Part shown: piece after piece, positions 33,720 to 42,227 of the stretch
Position numbering within the stretch: position 1 is the stretch's first letter
Layout: the number at the start of each line of letters is the position of its first letter
Origin: Collinsella sp.
GTDB taxonomy: Bacteria; Actinomycetota; Coriobacteriia; Coriobacteriales; Coriobacteriaceae
Length of the DNA: 64,000 nucleotides
NCBI GenBank assembly: GCA_019414045.1
Contig: DXMW01000031.1
Span: 267,697-331,696, forward strand
Direction of reading: 5' to 3'
Notes under the pieces: model-generated
What the model was told of the DNA's origin: nothing
What the model saw: the letters and a program-made list of their open reading frames with translations, nothing else
The model's database searches: none
Made by a program: the position numbers and the translations under genes

Positions 33720-34553
33720 CTAGGCGAGGATGCCGGCGGCGGAGGCGACCATCGCGAGGACGATCACCACGAGGATGAGGGCCGTCATGCTCGCGTTCTT
33801 CTTGGTAAGAAGGTAATACGCGCTTCCCGTGATGGCGGCGGGGATCATGGCAGGCAGGATCTTGTCGAGCAGCGGCTGAATCTCCATCGCGACGTCGCCG
33901 AAGCTGAAGCTAATCGGGCAGGTGACGCCGATGACCGAGGCGATGAGGCAGCCGACCACGGTGAGGCCGAGCACGGAGGCGGCGGCAGTGAGGTTGGGAA
34001 GCTTCTCGCTGAAGTCGGTGACGAGCTTCACGCCCTGCTTGTAGCCGAACTCGAGGGCGTGCATGCGGACCCAGAAGATGGCCAGGATGAGCGCGAACCA
34101 GATGCCGGCTCCCACGGGGTTGCCCTCGATGGCCATGTAGGCGGCGATGGAGCCCATGATGGTCGGGATCATGGTCATGAGCAGGGAGTCGCCGACGCCG
34201 GCGAGCGGTCCCATGGTGCCGATCTTCAGGTCTTGGACGGCGTCCGCCGCCGCTAGGCCGTCGCGCTCCTCCATGGCCACGCAGGCGCCAAGGATGATGG
34301 CGGCGAGCCAAGGCTGGGTGTTGTAGTAGCGGAAGTGGTTGTTGAGCGCTTGCTTATAGTCCTCGTCGTTCGTGTAGATCTTCCTCAGGACCGGCGAGAG
34401 GGCGTAGGCGACTGAGGCGCCCTGCTGGGTCTGGTAGTTGAAGGTGCACACGCTCATGAGCCAGCGCCAGTTCGCGTTGCGCAGGTCCTTCTTGGTGACC
34501 TTGTAGCCGGAGGGCTTGCCCTCGGCGACGGCGGTGATGTTCTCGTTTTCCAT
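33720..34553 (-). CDS. PTS system mannose/fructose/sorbose family EIID component
   Basis: 277 aa. Contains the EIID hallmarks: N-terminal amphipathic NWRWLMSVCTFNYQTQQG, GTMGPLAGVGDSLL in the middle, and C-terminal hydrophobic spans (TALILVVIVLAMVAS). Together with EIIC it forms the membrane permease of Man-type PTS systems. It starts 2 nt after the EIIC stop, so translation is coupled. Confidence 0.95.
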   Translation of the reverse strand: MENENITAVAEGKPSGYKVTKKDLRNANWRWLMSVCTFNYQTQQGASVAYALSPVLRKIYTNDEDYKQALNNHFRYYNTQPWLAAIILGACVAMEERDGLAAADAVQDLKIGTMGPLAGVGDSLLMTMIPTIMGSIAAYMAIEGNPVGAGIWFALILAIFWVRMHALEFGYKQGVKLVTDFSEKLPNLTAAASVLGLTVVGCLIASVIGVTCPISFSFGDVAMEIQPLLDKILPAMIPAAITGSAYYLLTKKNASMTALILVVIVLAMVASAAGILA

Positions 34554-34555
34554 GG

Positions 34556-35341
34556 TTACTCATCCTCTCCGATGAAGGCGTCTGCGGAAGCGTGGGCGGC
34601 GAGCTCGGTGTCCCTCTCGGCGCGCTGGTAGAACGCGATCGCGAGGGCAAAGCCGACGATGGCGGCGCCGATGATGGGCACGTTCAGGAAGGCCGAGAGG
34701 AAGAAGCCGGCGAGCAGGTACTGGAAGTACTTGCCGGTGGGCATGTAACGCAGCAGCATCGCGATTCCGACGGCCGGGAGCATCTTGCCGGCGAGGGTGA
34801 GGCCGGAAAGGAACCACTGGGGCATGACCTCGAGGAGCCAGTTGACGGCGGGCTGGCCGAGGGTCACGGAGACAAAGACGGGCAGGGCGGCGCACAGGCC
34901 GAAGAGCACGGGGCAGACCCACAGGATGGCGTTCATCTGCTTGAACTTGCCCTCGTCGCAGAACTTCTGGGACTTCTCGACGACGAAGCCGTTGAGGATC
35001 TTGACGATGACGTCGAGCTGGATGCCGAGCATGCCGACCGGCAGGCCGATGGCGAGGCCCGTGTCGGAGCCCAGGGTCACGCCGTAGGCTGTGGCGATGA
35101 TGGCCATCGTGCCGTAGTCGGGAATCGACGAGCCGCCGAAGCCCGCGACGCCGAGCTGCATGAGCTGGATGGTGCCGCCGATGACGAGGCCGGTCTGCCA
35201 GTCGCCCATGACGACACCGGTGATAAGGCCCCAGATGACGGCATAGTTGACGAAGATCATCGGGATGCCGTAGTAGTCCACGTGCTTGATGAAGGCCAGC
35301 AGGGTCAAAAGGACGACCTGCAGGATAGTGAAGTTGACCAT
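34556..35341 (-). CDS. PTS system mannose/fructose/sorbose family EIIC component
   Basis: 261 aa, strongly hydrophobic, with EIIC-Man motifs GGTIQLMQLGVAGFGGSSIPDYG and LPVGMLGIQLDV. It binds and translocates the sugar together with EIID. The start ATG (35339-35341) has AAGGAGG just upstream and lies 9 nt after the EIIB stop. Sugar specificity cannot be read from sequence; GH172 and ROK neighbours suggest a fructose-containing oligosaccharide. Confidence 0.95.
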   Translation of the reverse strand: MVNFTILQVVLLTLLAFIKHVDYYGIPMIFVNYAVIWGLITGVVMGDWQTGLVIGGTIQLMQLGVAGFGGSSIPDYGTMAIIATAYGVTLGSDTGLAIGLPVGMLGIQLDVIVKILNGFVVEKSQKFCDEGKFKQMNAILWVCPVLFGLCAALPVFVSVTLGQPAVNWLLEVMPQWFLSGLTLAGKMLPAVGIAMLLRYMPTGKYFQYLLAGFFLSAFLNVPIIGAAIVGFALAIAFYQRAERDTELAAHASADAFIGEDE

Positions 35342-35350
35342 GATCCCTCC

Positions 35351-35824
35351 TTAGATGAGGTCGGCGACGGAGACGGGCTTGTCGGCGGGCACGAACTGTG
35401 CCGTCACCTTGACGCCGCGGGCGATGAGCGCCTTGTAGCTCTGGACGTTCTCGGCGGAGGCATAGGCGCGCTGGGTGAGCTGGACGCCGCCCTCCTTGAC
35501 AAGAGAGCCGCCGACGATCAGCGACGGGAGCTCGATGCCCGACTCGACCAGGTGAAGGATCGTCTCGGGCTCCTTGGCGATGACAAAGACCTTCTCGCGG
35601 TCGTACTTGCCCGCCGCGAAGTTCTTGAGCGCGGTCTGCTCGGAGATGATCGAGACGGCCATGCCCGCGGGGCGCGCCATCCTCATGGTGGACTTCAGGA
35701 CCTCGTCGCCGGCGACCTTGTCGTCGATGACCATGACTCGGGTCGCGCCCGACACCGGGGCCCACTGCGTCACGATGATGCCGTGAAGCAGGCGATTGTC
35801 GATTCGTGCCATAACAACACTCAT
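35351..35824 (-). CDS. PTS system mannose/fructose/sorbose family EIIB component
   Basis: 157 aa from the ATG at 35822-35824 (AGGAG upstream); a longer in-frame start is unsupported. EIIB-Man signature with phospho-His: ARIDNRLLHGIIVTQW, followed by VMVIDDKVAGDE and TMRMARPAG. It accepts phosphate from EIIA and phosphorylates the incoming sugar. First structural gene after the regulator; the 123-bp gap between them (35825-35947) should carry the operon promoter. I see no GG-N10-GC (-24/-12) sigma-54 site there. Confidence 0.95.
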   Translation of the reverse strand: MSVVMARIDNRLLHGIIVTQWAPVSGATRVMVIDDKVAGDEVLKSTMRMARPAGMAVSIISEQTALKNFAAGKYDREKVFVIAKEPETILHLVESGIELPSLIVGGSLVKEGGVQLTQRAYASAENVQSYKALIARGVKVTAQFVPADKPVSVADLI

Positions 35825-35947
35825 GTTTGCTCCTATCAAATGAAGTTTTACGTTCGGTACTGCCTCGGCGCTATCCGGATTCGCGCCGGGCAAGGGGTTA
35901 TCGGATTATTGAGGACGCGCGGTCAGCTCGCGGCGGCGCGGGGAAGG

Positions 35948-38689
35948 TCACTCGTCGAGCAGGAGGTCCGAGGAGCCGAGGCGCTCTTCTCGCGCCGGGG
36001 CGGCGCTCACGCTTATGTAGTCGAAGACATATGCGATCTCGCTTACGGGAACCTCTACGCGATAGCGCGTCGAGATGCTCGAGAAGCTCTGCCTGAAGGA
36101 CTCGATGAAATCGGCGCGTTCCTCCTCGAAGCGGTCCTGGCCAACGTAGGTCTCAATGGGGTTTCTGGTAACAAGGCGCTCGACGAGACAGCAGAGGTGG
36201 ACGTAGAGCCCAATGATGGCGTTGCTGCCGATCTTCTCGCCTGTCCTGCGCTGAAGCTCGTGCACGGCGCTCTCGATCTCGTGGAATAGCCGCTCCGGGT
36301 CGAGGATGGTGATGGAGCGGATGACGTTCTGCAGCGTCATGTTCGAGAGCAGCTTCTCGTGGAAAGAAGAGAGCTCGGAAGCGTCAAGCCACCTGCCGAA
36401 CACGGCATCAACCTTAGAGGCGGACGCCGTCGACATGATGTCCTCGAGGGCGACGAAGGGGACGGAGGCGACCCCGGGGTCTCCCGTGCCGATGACGGCG
36501 CAGACGCGGTGCTCGGAGAAAACGGCGTCGTTCGACCCGTTCGCGACGAGCTGCTTGAAGGGCCTCGTGAGCAGGCGCGCGCCTATGGTGCGCGGGAGGC
36601 TCTGCGAGACGAGCTGGCGTATCCTTTCCGCGGCGTCGACCCCGGACTCGGAGCAGAAGACGATGGCGTCCTCACGGTTGACGCGCTCGATCACCTTGCA
36701 GTGCGTCACGCACGCGGCGGTCGCATCGCCAAGAACCTCGGCGATGGACTTGCCGCCGAGCAGCCCGACCCCGATCTCGAGCGCAAGACCGGTAGAGACG
36801 TTGTTCACCACGCCGATAGTGGAGTCGGTAACGTTCTCGAGGGCCTTATAGGCCTCCTCCAAGGAGCCCATGTCGACGAGGAACACGACCCCGGTGCAGT
36901 AGGAATGGCGGTCGACGAGGCGCTGGAGCGGACCGACGATGTCCTTCAGCTGCTGGTCGTAGGGCATGTCGACAGCCTCGTACACATGCATGCCGAGCAT
37001 ACGGTTCGCCGCGTCGGCGATGCTCGTCGCCGTTGAGTAGCCGTGGGACAAGATGACGCAGAGCGTCCGAAGGGCCTTCGCATCGCGAGACTCCGATGCG
37101 ACGCACAGCGTCAGAAGCGTCTTCGTGAAGTGATCGAGCGAGATTCCCAGCGCCCCTTCCACGTCTGCGGCGACCTGATCGGAGACACTCGAGGCAAACG
37201 GCAATTCGGAGGTCACGGCACCGAGGAGATGGGAGATTTGCTCCGCACAGGCAGACTTTCGCTTAGCCAGGCCGATACCCGGCCACAACTGCAGGCAAAT
37301 CTCCTGGGCCAGTAGAAAAGCGACCTTCCTCGAAAGCTCGATGCCATAAGAAGAGCCTGCGTCGGCAAGGACCGCGCCCACGACGCGCTCGAAGGCGCGC
37401 GACCTCGAGGAGGCGACGCCGTGGTCGAAGATCAAGTGATCCTCAACGCCGCGCACAGCGGAGACAGCTTGCGAGACAAGCTCGGAGACAGAGAGCTCCC
37501 CGGCGCAGAATCGCTCATCGAGGGAGCACAGGGCATCGAGCGCCTGCTCGACCGGCCCTGTGCTCTCGGCGGCATCCAGAGACGCGTCGATCAGAACGCC
37601 ATCGTCGGGCTGTTGATCGATCTGCGCGGAGGAGAGGAGCCCGCTGGGAAGAAGATACGGGCGAACGACGACGTAGTCGCCCTCGCGATTGAGGAACGCT
37701 TTGGCACAGCAGTTCGTCACGCAGGCGCGCAAGCCGGCGATGTTATCGGAAAAGTCCGCGTTCACGAGGCAACGGTATGCGCCGCGGCTGATCTTCACAT
37801 CAGAACCGATTCGGCACCCCTCGCTGCGCAGGAAGCTCAAGATGAGATCCTCGCGCTCCTCGGGGGTCCGCTCCTTGAGTGAGGGGACGCGGGCACAGAT
37901 GGGCATTTTGCTGTAGGCCGAGGAAACCTTCAGGTCATCGGCGGAAAGCGTCGTCGAAAGAACGAGGCGAGCGCGCGGCGCATCCTGGGAGGCATCGAGC
38001 CCGAGGGCCGTCGCAAGGCAGTGCTCCATCGCAGAGGGAGAGAGTGCCTCGATGCCGTTGACAAAGACCACACCCCCGCGCGCTTTCGCGATCGACTCGT
38101 CAAGAAGCCCGTTGAACGAGGCGGCGTCCGGGACCCCGGCGCAGTCGATGCGCACATAGGAGGAGTCGCGGGACAGCAAGCCCTGGTTCTTGCCGTACTC
38201 GTACACAAGGCGAGAAAGGAAAGACTTACCGACACCCACGCCGCCGCTCAAGAGGATGGGCAGGCCAAACGGAGGGTACTGAACCGCAGCCTTGCACTGC
38301 TCGACAACGGAGCTGAGGCTCATGCCGAAGCCCACGGCACGCGCGAAGTCGCGGTGATCGGCGATTCCCGTCGCCTGGATGAGGTCGGCGAGCGAGGCGT
38401 ACTCGCTTGCAGAGAGCTTTACCTGAAAACGCTTCTGGAACGCGCGGCGATGAAAAAAACGGACAGGCCTGCCCGCCACCTTAACCACAAGACCGGCGCG
38501 AACAAGGTCGTTGAGGTACTGGCTCGCCAGGCTCCTGGAGATGATGAGCGTCTCGGCGAAGTCGGAGGTGGACAGACGGGCAAGGTCGTCGAGCGAGACG
38601 GCAGAGGTGAGGGCCTCGAGATGCTCGAGAATCCTGTCCCTCATGTCGACGGGTTTCTTTGCCAAGCTGTCCTGTGTGGTCTTGTCCAT
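35948..38689 (-). CDS. LevR-like PRD/AAA+ transcriptional regulator lacking sigma-54 contact motifs
   Basis: 913 aa. N-terminal winged helix (about 18-80); AAA+ domain with intact Walker A GGVGVGKS (149-156); then PRD-type regulatory domains, an EIIA-Man-like domain near VVFLVDMGSLEEAY, and a last PRD containing YVHLCCLVERL. The order is that of LevR/ManR-type activators of Man-family PTS operons. However, the segment between RIDCAGVP and GGVVFV is short and has no GAFTGA loop. The Walker B position reads VVFVNGIEAL, without the DE pair. ATP-driven sigma-54 activation is therefore unlikely. It is upstream of its presumed target operon, same strand; ATG 38687-38689 has AGGAGG. Confidence 0.85.
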   Translation of the reverse strand: MDKTTQDSLAKKPVDMRDRILEHLEALTSAVSLDDLARLSTSDFAETLIISRSLASQYLNDLVRAGLVVKVAGRPVRFFHRRAFQKRFQVKLSASEYASLADLIQATGIADHRDFARAVGFGMSLSSVVEQCKAAVQYPPFGLPILLSGGVGVGKSFLSRLVYEYGKNQGLLSRDSSYVRIDCAGVPDAASFNGLLDESIAKARGGVVFVNGIEALSPSAMEHCLATALGLDASQDAPRARLVLSTTLSADDLKVSSAYSKMPICARVPSLKERTPEEREDLILSFLRSEGCRIGSDVKISRGAYRCLVNADFSDNIAGLRACVTNCCAKAFLNREGDYVVVRPYLLPSGLLSSAQIDQQPDDGVLIDASLDAAESTGPVEQALDALCSLDERFCAGELSVSELVSQAVSAVRGVEDHLIFDHGVASSRSRAFERVVGAVLADAGSSYGIELSRKVAFLLAQEICLQLWPGIGLAKRKSACAEQISHLLGAVTSELPFASSVSDQVAADVEGALGISLDHFTKTLLTLCVASESRDAKALRTLCVILSHGYSTATSIADAANRMLGMHVYEAVDMPYDQQLKDIVGPLQRLVDRHSYCTGVVFLVDMGSLEEAYKALENVTDSTIGVVNNVSTGLALEIGVGLLGGKSIAEVLGDATAACVTHCKVIERVNREDAIVFCSESGVDAAERIRQLVSQSLPRTIGARLLTRPFKQLVANGSNDAVFSEHRVCAVIGTGDPGVASVPFVALEDIMSTASASKVDAVFGRWLDASELSSFHEKLLSNMTLQNVIRSITILDPERLFHEIESAVHELQRRTGEKIGSNAIIGLYVHLCCLVERLVTRNPIETYVGQDRFEEERADFIESFRQSFSSISTRYRVEVPVSEIAYVFDYISVSAAPAREERLGSSDLLLDE

Positions 38690-38882
38690 GACTTCTTACC
38701 TCCTCGTACAAGGAGTATAAGGGGAGAACAGAGAACGGAAGGGGGCGCGTGGGGGAATCAACAGCTCCGAGGAAAAGTCCACCACTTGAGGGGCAGAAAA
38801 CAACGGCCATTGAACATTCAGGGCCGACGCTCAACACTTCGGCTCGACACTTCGCTTTGGAAAGGGCCCCGGCACGCAGGGC

Positions 38883-39250
38883 CTAAAGCTTAACCATGCG
38901 CGCGGCGATGCGGGCGCAGTCGCAGGCGGCCTTCTTCTCGAAGGTGTTGTAGTCGACGACCCGGCCCTCGGCGCAGGGCTTGTCGCTGATGGCGCGCACG
39001 ACGACGAGGGGCACGCCGTTGAGATAGGCGGCCTGCGCGATGGTGCAGCCCTCCATCTCACAGCACAGGTCGCCGAAGGTCGCGAGGATTCGTTCCTTCT
39101 GTTCCGCGGGCGAGACGAACTGGTCGCCGGAGACGACGCGGCCCTTGAGGACCTTAATGTCGGGGGCGACGGCGGCCGCGGCGGCGCACGCCGCCAGCAA
39201 GGGCCGGAACGGATCGCGCAAGATCAAGGCGTCGCCCGGGAGGTCGGGCG
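38883..39250 (-). pseudogene. mtnN: 5'-truncated methylthioadenosine/S-adenosylhomocysteine nucleosidase
   Basis: The last roughly 120 residues of MtnN are clear: GRVVSGDQFVS, CEMEGCTIAQAA with the nucleoside-binding Glu, VVVRAISD with the catalytic Asp, and the stop at 38883. The N-terminal half, including the start and the first half of the nucleosidase fold, is missing. Near 39245 homology stops and the opposite strand becomes an IS3-family transposase. The minus frame continues to 39407 only as a shadow of that element. The remnant cannot be active unless expressed as a fusion. Confidence 0.8.
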
Positions 39251-39658
39251 TTACCGTCAGCCGGCGCCGCGTCTGCCGCATCATGAGGGAGAACGGCCTG
39301 GCCGGCGCATACGGCAGGAAGAGGTTCAAGGTGCACCCCGGGGCGGTCAACGAGGCCGACGTGTCGAACGTCGTCGCGCGCGGCTTCGGCGGCAGGGCGC
39401 CGTGCACCCATATATGCAGCGACTTGGCCTGCGTGCGCGTCGGGGCGTCGTGGAACTACGTCTGCCTGCTCGTCGACCTCTGCAACGGGGAGATCGTCGG
39501 CCGCTCCGAAGGACCGAGGAGGGACGCGCGAGCGCCGAGCCAAGCTCTTGGATTACGTGCACTGGTACAACAACTTCAGGATCCACTCGACGCTGGGCTA
39601 CATGTCGCCGGTCGAGTTCAGGGAGGCGGGGCCGTCCCTCCCGAAATCGTCCAAATAA
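39240..39658 (+). mobile_element. Decayed IS3-family transposase (orfB) fragment
   Basis: Frame 1 (to about 39510) reads VSRRRVCRIMRENGLAGAYG, then a DLACVRVGASWNYVCLLVDL segment like the first catalytic-Asp region of IS3 OrfB. After a jump at about 39510-39541 the reading frame shifts and the C-terminal signature KLLDYVHWYNNFRIHSTLGY-MSPVEF appears, ending with TAA at 39656-39658. The second Asp and the Glu region of the DDE triad are deleted, so it is inactive. Confidence 0.8.
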
Positions 39659-40363
39659 GTGTTGCCAATCCATAGCCAATCCAGCCATCATCTTCGCGAA
39701 GGCGGACGTCAGGAAAAGCTCGGCTTGAGCTCGGTCGGACGCGGTCTGTGGGGCATCATTCAGGCTCAGGGGGTCTCCTTGTCTTCTTCGGTCGCAACCT
39801 GAATGATAGGGACGGCCCCTTCTCTCTTTCCCCTTCGTTTTCGACGCGTCACCCCCTCGGCGGGCTTAAGGCCCGCGCTCGCGGGTGCAGGGGCTACGCC
39901 CAAACCCCAAAAATGTAACGCCGTGCTCGAAGCGTTTCCGGACGTCAGCGTAATCTCAAATCCCGTTCGTCAACTCATGGGCAAGCCACCTGAGACTACT
40001 CATTTCTCCTACTGGCAATGAAGACCTGCGACCTGCAGTTTTGCAAACTGCTTGAAAGCCACCTGCGTTGATTCACTTCCTATTGCAGCTGGCGGCTTGC
40101 ACGCGAAAAGGCATTTAAGTTTCAAAACGGGCGTTTTCGGCGCTATCGAGCCTCCAAAGGCATCCCGCCGCGCCCTTTGGGACAAAAACAAAAACTCAAA
40201 GCCCTGAGTTCGAAAATAGTTTTTGGAGTTGTCCCGACTTTTGTCCCCGAAGCCGACGAAACGCGACAGGGTGTCACGTGGCGGCACTCGATTCGAGACG
40301 GCACCGAAAACTGGATGCAACCGGAATGACAGGACGGCAGAACCGAAGCCATCGAGTAGGGAT
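39659..40363. other. Gene-free scrap region between the IS3 remnant and rplX
   Basis: No credible gene in about 700 bp. A 10-bp inverted repeat ATCATTCAGG (39755-39764) / CCTGAATGAT (39798-39807) may be a relic insertion-sequence end. An open minus frame at 40009-40407 has atypical composition and no ribosome-binding site, and is not accepted as a gene. Confidence 0.5.
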
Positions 40364-40398
40364 AGAAAAAAGCCCGGGTGCCGTGGCATCCGGGCCTT
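40364..40398 (-). terminator. Intrinsic terminator directly after rplX
   Basis: GCCCGGGTGCC (40372-40382) pairs with GGCATCCGGGC (40385-40395). In the minus direction it is followed by TTTTTTCT. It ends the rplC-rplX transcript about 30 nt beyond the rplX stop. Confidence 0.92.
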
Positions 40399-40425
40399 TG
40401 CTAGCAACTTGATGTTGCGGGCAGC

Positions 40426-40731
40426 TTAGAACTTGTGGCCGCACTTCTTGCAGACGCGCAGCTTGTTCTTGCCGTCCTTCTCGTGACCGACGCGGGTAAC
40501 CTTACCGCACTCGGGGCAGACGAGATTGACGTTGGAGGCGTCGATGGGAGCCTCCTGCGAAACGATGCCGCCCTGCTGGTTGGCAGCGTTGGGCTTGACG
40601 GCCTTCTTGACGACCGAAACGCCCTCGACAACGACCTTGTTCTCGGCGGGGAGAGCACGCAGGACAACGCCCTGCTTGCCGCGATCCTTACCAGAGAGAA
40701 CCTGGACCTTATCGCCCTTCTTGATATACAT
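40426..40731 (-). CDS. rplX: Ribosomal protein L24
   Basis: 101 aa with the KOW motif KKGDKVQVLSGKDRGKQGVV at the N-terminus and, at the C-terminus, a zinc-ribbon-like CPECGK...CKKCGHKF of the kind seen in C+ forms of L24. Binds the 5' end of 23S rRNA and starts large-subunit assembly. Last gene of this ribosomal block: normally rplE follows, but here a terminator does. Confidence 0.97.
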   Translation of the reverse strand: MYIKKGDKVQVLSGKDRGKQGVVLRALPAENKVVVEGVSVVKKAVKPNAANQQGGIVSQEAPIDASNVNLVCPECGKVTRVGHEKDGKNKLRVCKKCGHKF

Positions 40732-40744
40732 ATATCTCCCCTAA

Positions 40745-41113
40745 CTACAGGGTCTCGGGAGCGAGCGAGACGATCTTCATGTACTTCTTGTCACGAAGCT
40801 CGCGAGCGACGGGCCCGAAGATACGGGTGCCGACGGGCGAACCATCGTTGTTGATGACAACGCAGGCGTTCTCATCAAAGCGAATGTAGGAGCCATCCTT
40901 GCGGCGGATCTCCTTAACGGTGCGAACGACGACGCAACGGACAACGTCCTTCTTCTTGACGTTGGCGCCAGGGGTAGCCTCCTGGACAGCACCGATGAAC
41001 ACATCGCCGATGCCTGCATAACGACGCTTGGAACCGCCAAGCACCTTGATGCAGCGAATCTTGCGAGCGCCGGAGTTGTCGGCGACGTTCAGCATGGTTT
41101 GCATCTGAATCAT
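40745..41113 (-). CDS. rplN: Ribosomal protein L14
   Basis: 122 aa, full family length. MIQMQTMLNVADNSGARKI and the central CVVVRTVKEIRRKDGS and ACVVINNDG are diagnostic. Contacts 16S rRNA in bridge B8 and L19. Separated from rpsQ by 118 nt, unusually long for this operon; no convincing promoter pair was found in the gap. Confidence 0.98.
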   Translation of the reverse strand: MIQMQTMLNVADNSGARKIRCIKVLGGSKRRYAGIGDVFIGAVQEATPGANVKKKDVVRCVVVRTVKEIRRKDGSYIRFDENACVVINNDGSPVGTRIFGPVARELRDKKYMKIVSLAPETL

Positions 41114-41231
41114 GGTAGATGTTCCTCCGAACTAAGAACCGAAGAGAGGTGCGCAGCCTTTATACGGCCCGTGGTATGCAAGCCAGGCATACGCACATCT
41201 TCGGAAACGTACAAGTCGTAAGAGCGACTGC

Positions 41232-41492
41232 TTATTTAGCGCGCTCGACGACCTCGATGAGGCGCCAACGCTTCATCTTGGACATAGGACGGGTCTCCAT
41301 AACGCGGACGGTATCGCCCACGCCAGCCGTGCACTCCTCGTCGTGAGCGTGCAGCTTCTTGGAGCTGGTCATCATCTTGCCGTACTTGGGGTGACGCTTG
41401 CGCTCGGTGATGGTGACAACAATGGTCTTGGCACCGGAGACGGAGGTAACGACACCCGTACGGACCTTACGCGAGTTACGCGAATCAGTCAT
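41232..41492 (-). CDS. rpsQ: Ribosomal protein S17
   Basis: 86 aa. Family signature RTGVVTSVSGAKTIVVTI near the start, HPKYGK and the GDTVRVMETRPMSK stretch. Primary 16S rRNA-binding protein. ATG 41490-41492 with AAGGAG upstream; follows rpmC closely. Confidence 0.98.
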   Translation of the reverse strand: MTDSRNSRKVRTGVVTSVSGAKTIVVTITERKRHPKYGKMMTSSKKLHAHDEECTAGVGDTVRVMETRPMSKMKRWRLIEVVERAK

Positions 41493-41508
41493 GTTCTCTC
41501 CTTAGGTC

Positions 41509-41724
41509 CTACTCGGCGACAGCGGACTTCTCCGCTGCGATCTCGCGGGCGCGCTGCTCCGTGAGGACGCGAGCGATGTCCTTCTTCACGGTGTTGACGC
41601 GAGCGGTGTTGTCCAGCTGGCTGGTGGCCATCTGGAAACGAAGGTTAAAGAGCTCGGCGCGCATTTCCTTCAGCTTCTCAACGAGCTGAGCGTCCGAGAG
41701 CTCACGAATCTCTGCGGGCTTCAT
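41509..41724 (-). CDS. rpmC: Ribosomal protein L29
   Basis: 71 aa. MKPAEIRELSDAQLVEKLKEMRAELF-type coiled opening and NTARVNTVKKDIARV. Sits at the peptide exit tunnel. The start codon overlaps the rplP stop (TAATG arrangement), so translation is coupled. Confidence 0.98.
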   Translation of the reverse strand: MKPAEIRELSDAQLVEKLKEMRAELFNLRFQMATSQLDNTARVNTVKKDIARVLTEQRAREIAAEKSAVAE

Positions 41725-42227
41725 TAGTTCTCCTCCTTGGCGGCGGCGGCGTCCTCAGCAGCCCACTTGGCCTCGAGAGCGGCCTCCTCAGCCATCTCCT
41801 TCTCGATGCGCTGCTCAGCGTTCTTGGCAGCAACAATCTTGGTCTTGATGGGAAGCTTGTGCTGTGCAAGACGCAGAGCCTCGCGAGCGACCTCCTCGGG
41901 CACGCCCTTGACCTCGAACATGATGCGGCCGGGCTTGACGACGGCCACCCACTCCTCGGGATTACCCTTACCAGAACCCATGCGAGTCTCGGCAGGCTTC
42001 TTGGTGATGGGCTTATCGGGGAAGATCGTGATGTAGACACGACCGCCACGCTTCATGTAGCGGGTCATGGCAATACGAGCGGCCTCGATCTGACGGTTGG
42101 TGATCCAATGGGCCTCGAGAGCCTGGATACCAAACTCGCCGAAATGCAGCTCGGTATTACCCTTGGCCTGGCCCTTCATGGAGCCACGCTGCACCTTGCG
42201 GTGAAGAATACGCTTAGGGGCAAGCAC
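41724..42227 (-). CDS. rplP: Ribosomal protein L16 with a C-terminal extension
   Basis: 167 aa, about 25-30 residues longer than usual (roughly 137-144). The core is standard: MLAPKRILHRKVQRG, GNTELHFGEFG, RIAMTRYMKRGG. The extra tail after about residue 138 is Ala/Glu/Lys-rich (ends AAAAKEEN) and probably helical or disordered. Starts at GTG 42225-42227, which overlaps the rpsC TAG stop by one base, indicating translational coupling. Confidence 0.97.
   Translation of the reverse strand: MLAPKRILHRKVQRGSMKGQAKGNTELHFGEFGIQALEAHWITNRQIEAARIAMTRYMKRGGRVYITIFPDKPITKKPAETRMGSGKGNPEEWVAVVKPGRIMFEVKGVPEEVAREALRLAQHKLPIKTKIVAAKNAEQRIEKEMAEEAALEAKWAAEDAAAAKEEN

Noticed and set aside
34560..35765. 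Alternative minus-strand frame of 401 codons over PTS EIIB/EIIC
   Set aside because: Arg/His-rich shadow; the true frames give intact EIIB and EIIC proteins.
40009..40407. Minus-strand open frame of 132 codons after rplX
   Set aside because: No ribosome-binding site, atypical composition, and it overlaps the rplX terminator. Treated as intergenic or repeat-derived sequence.
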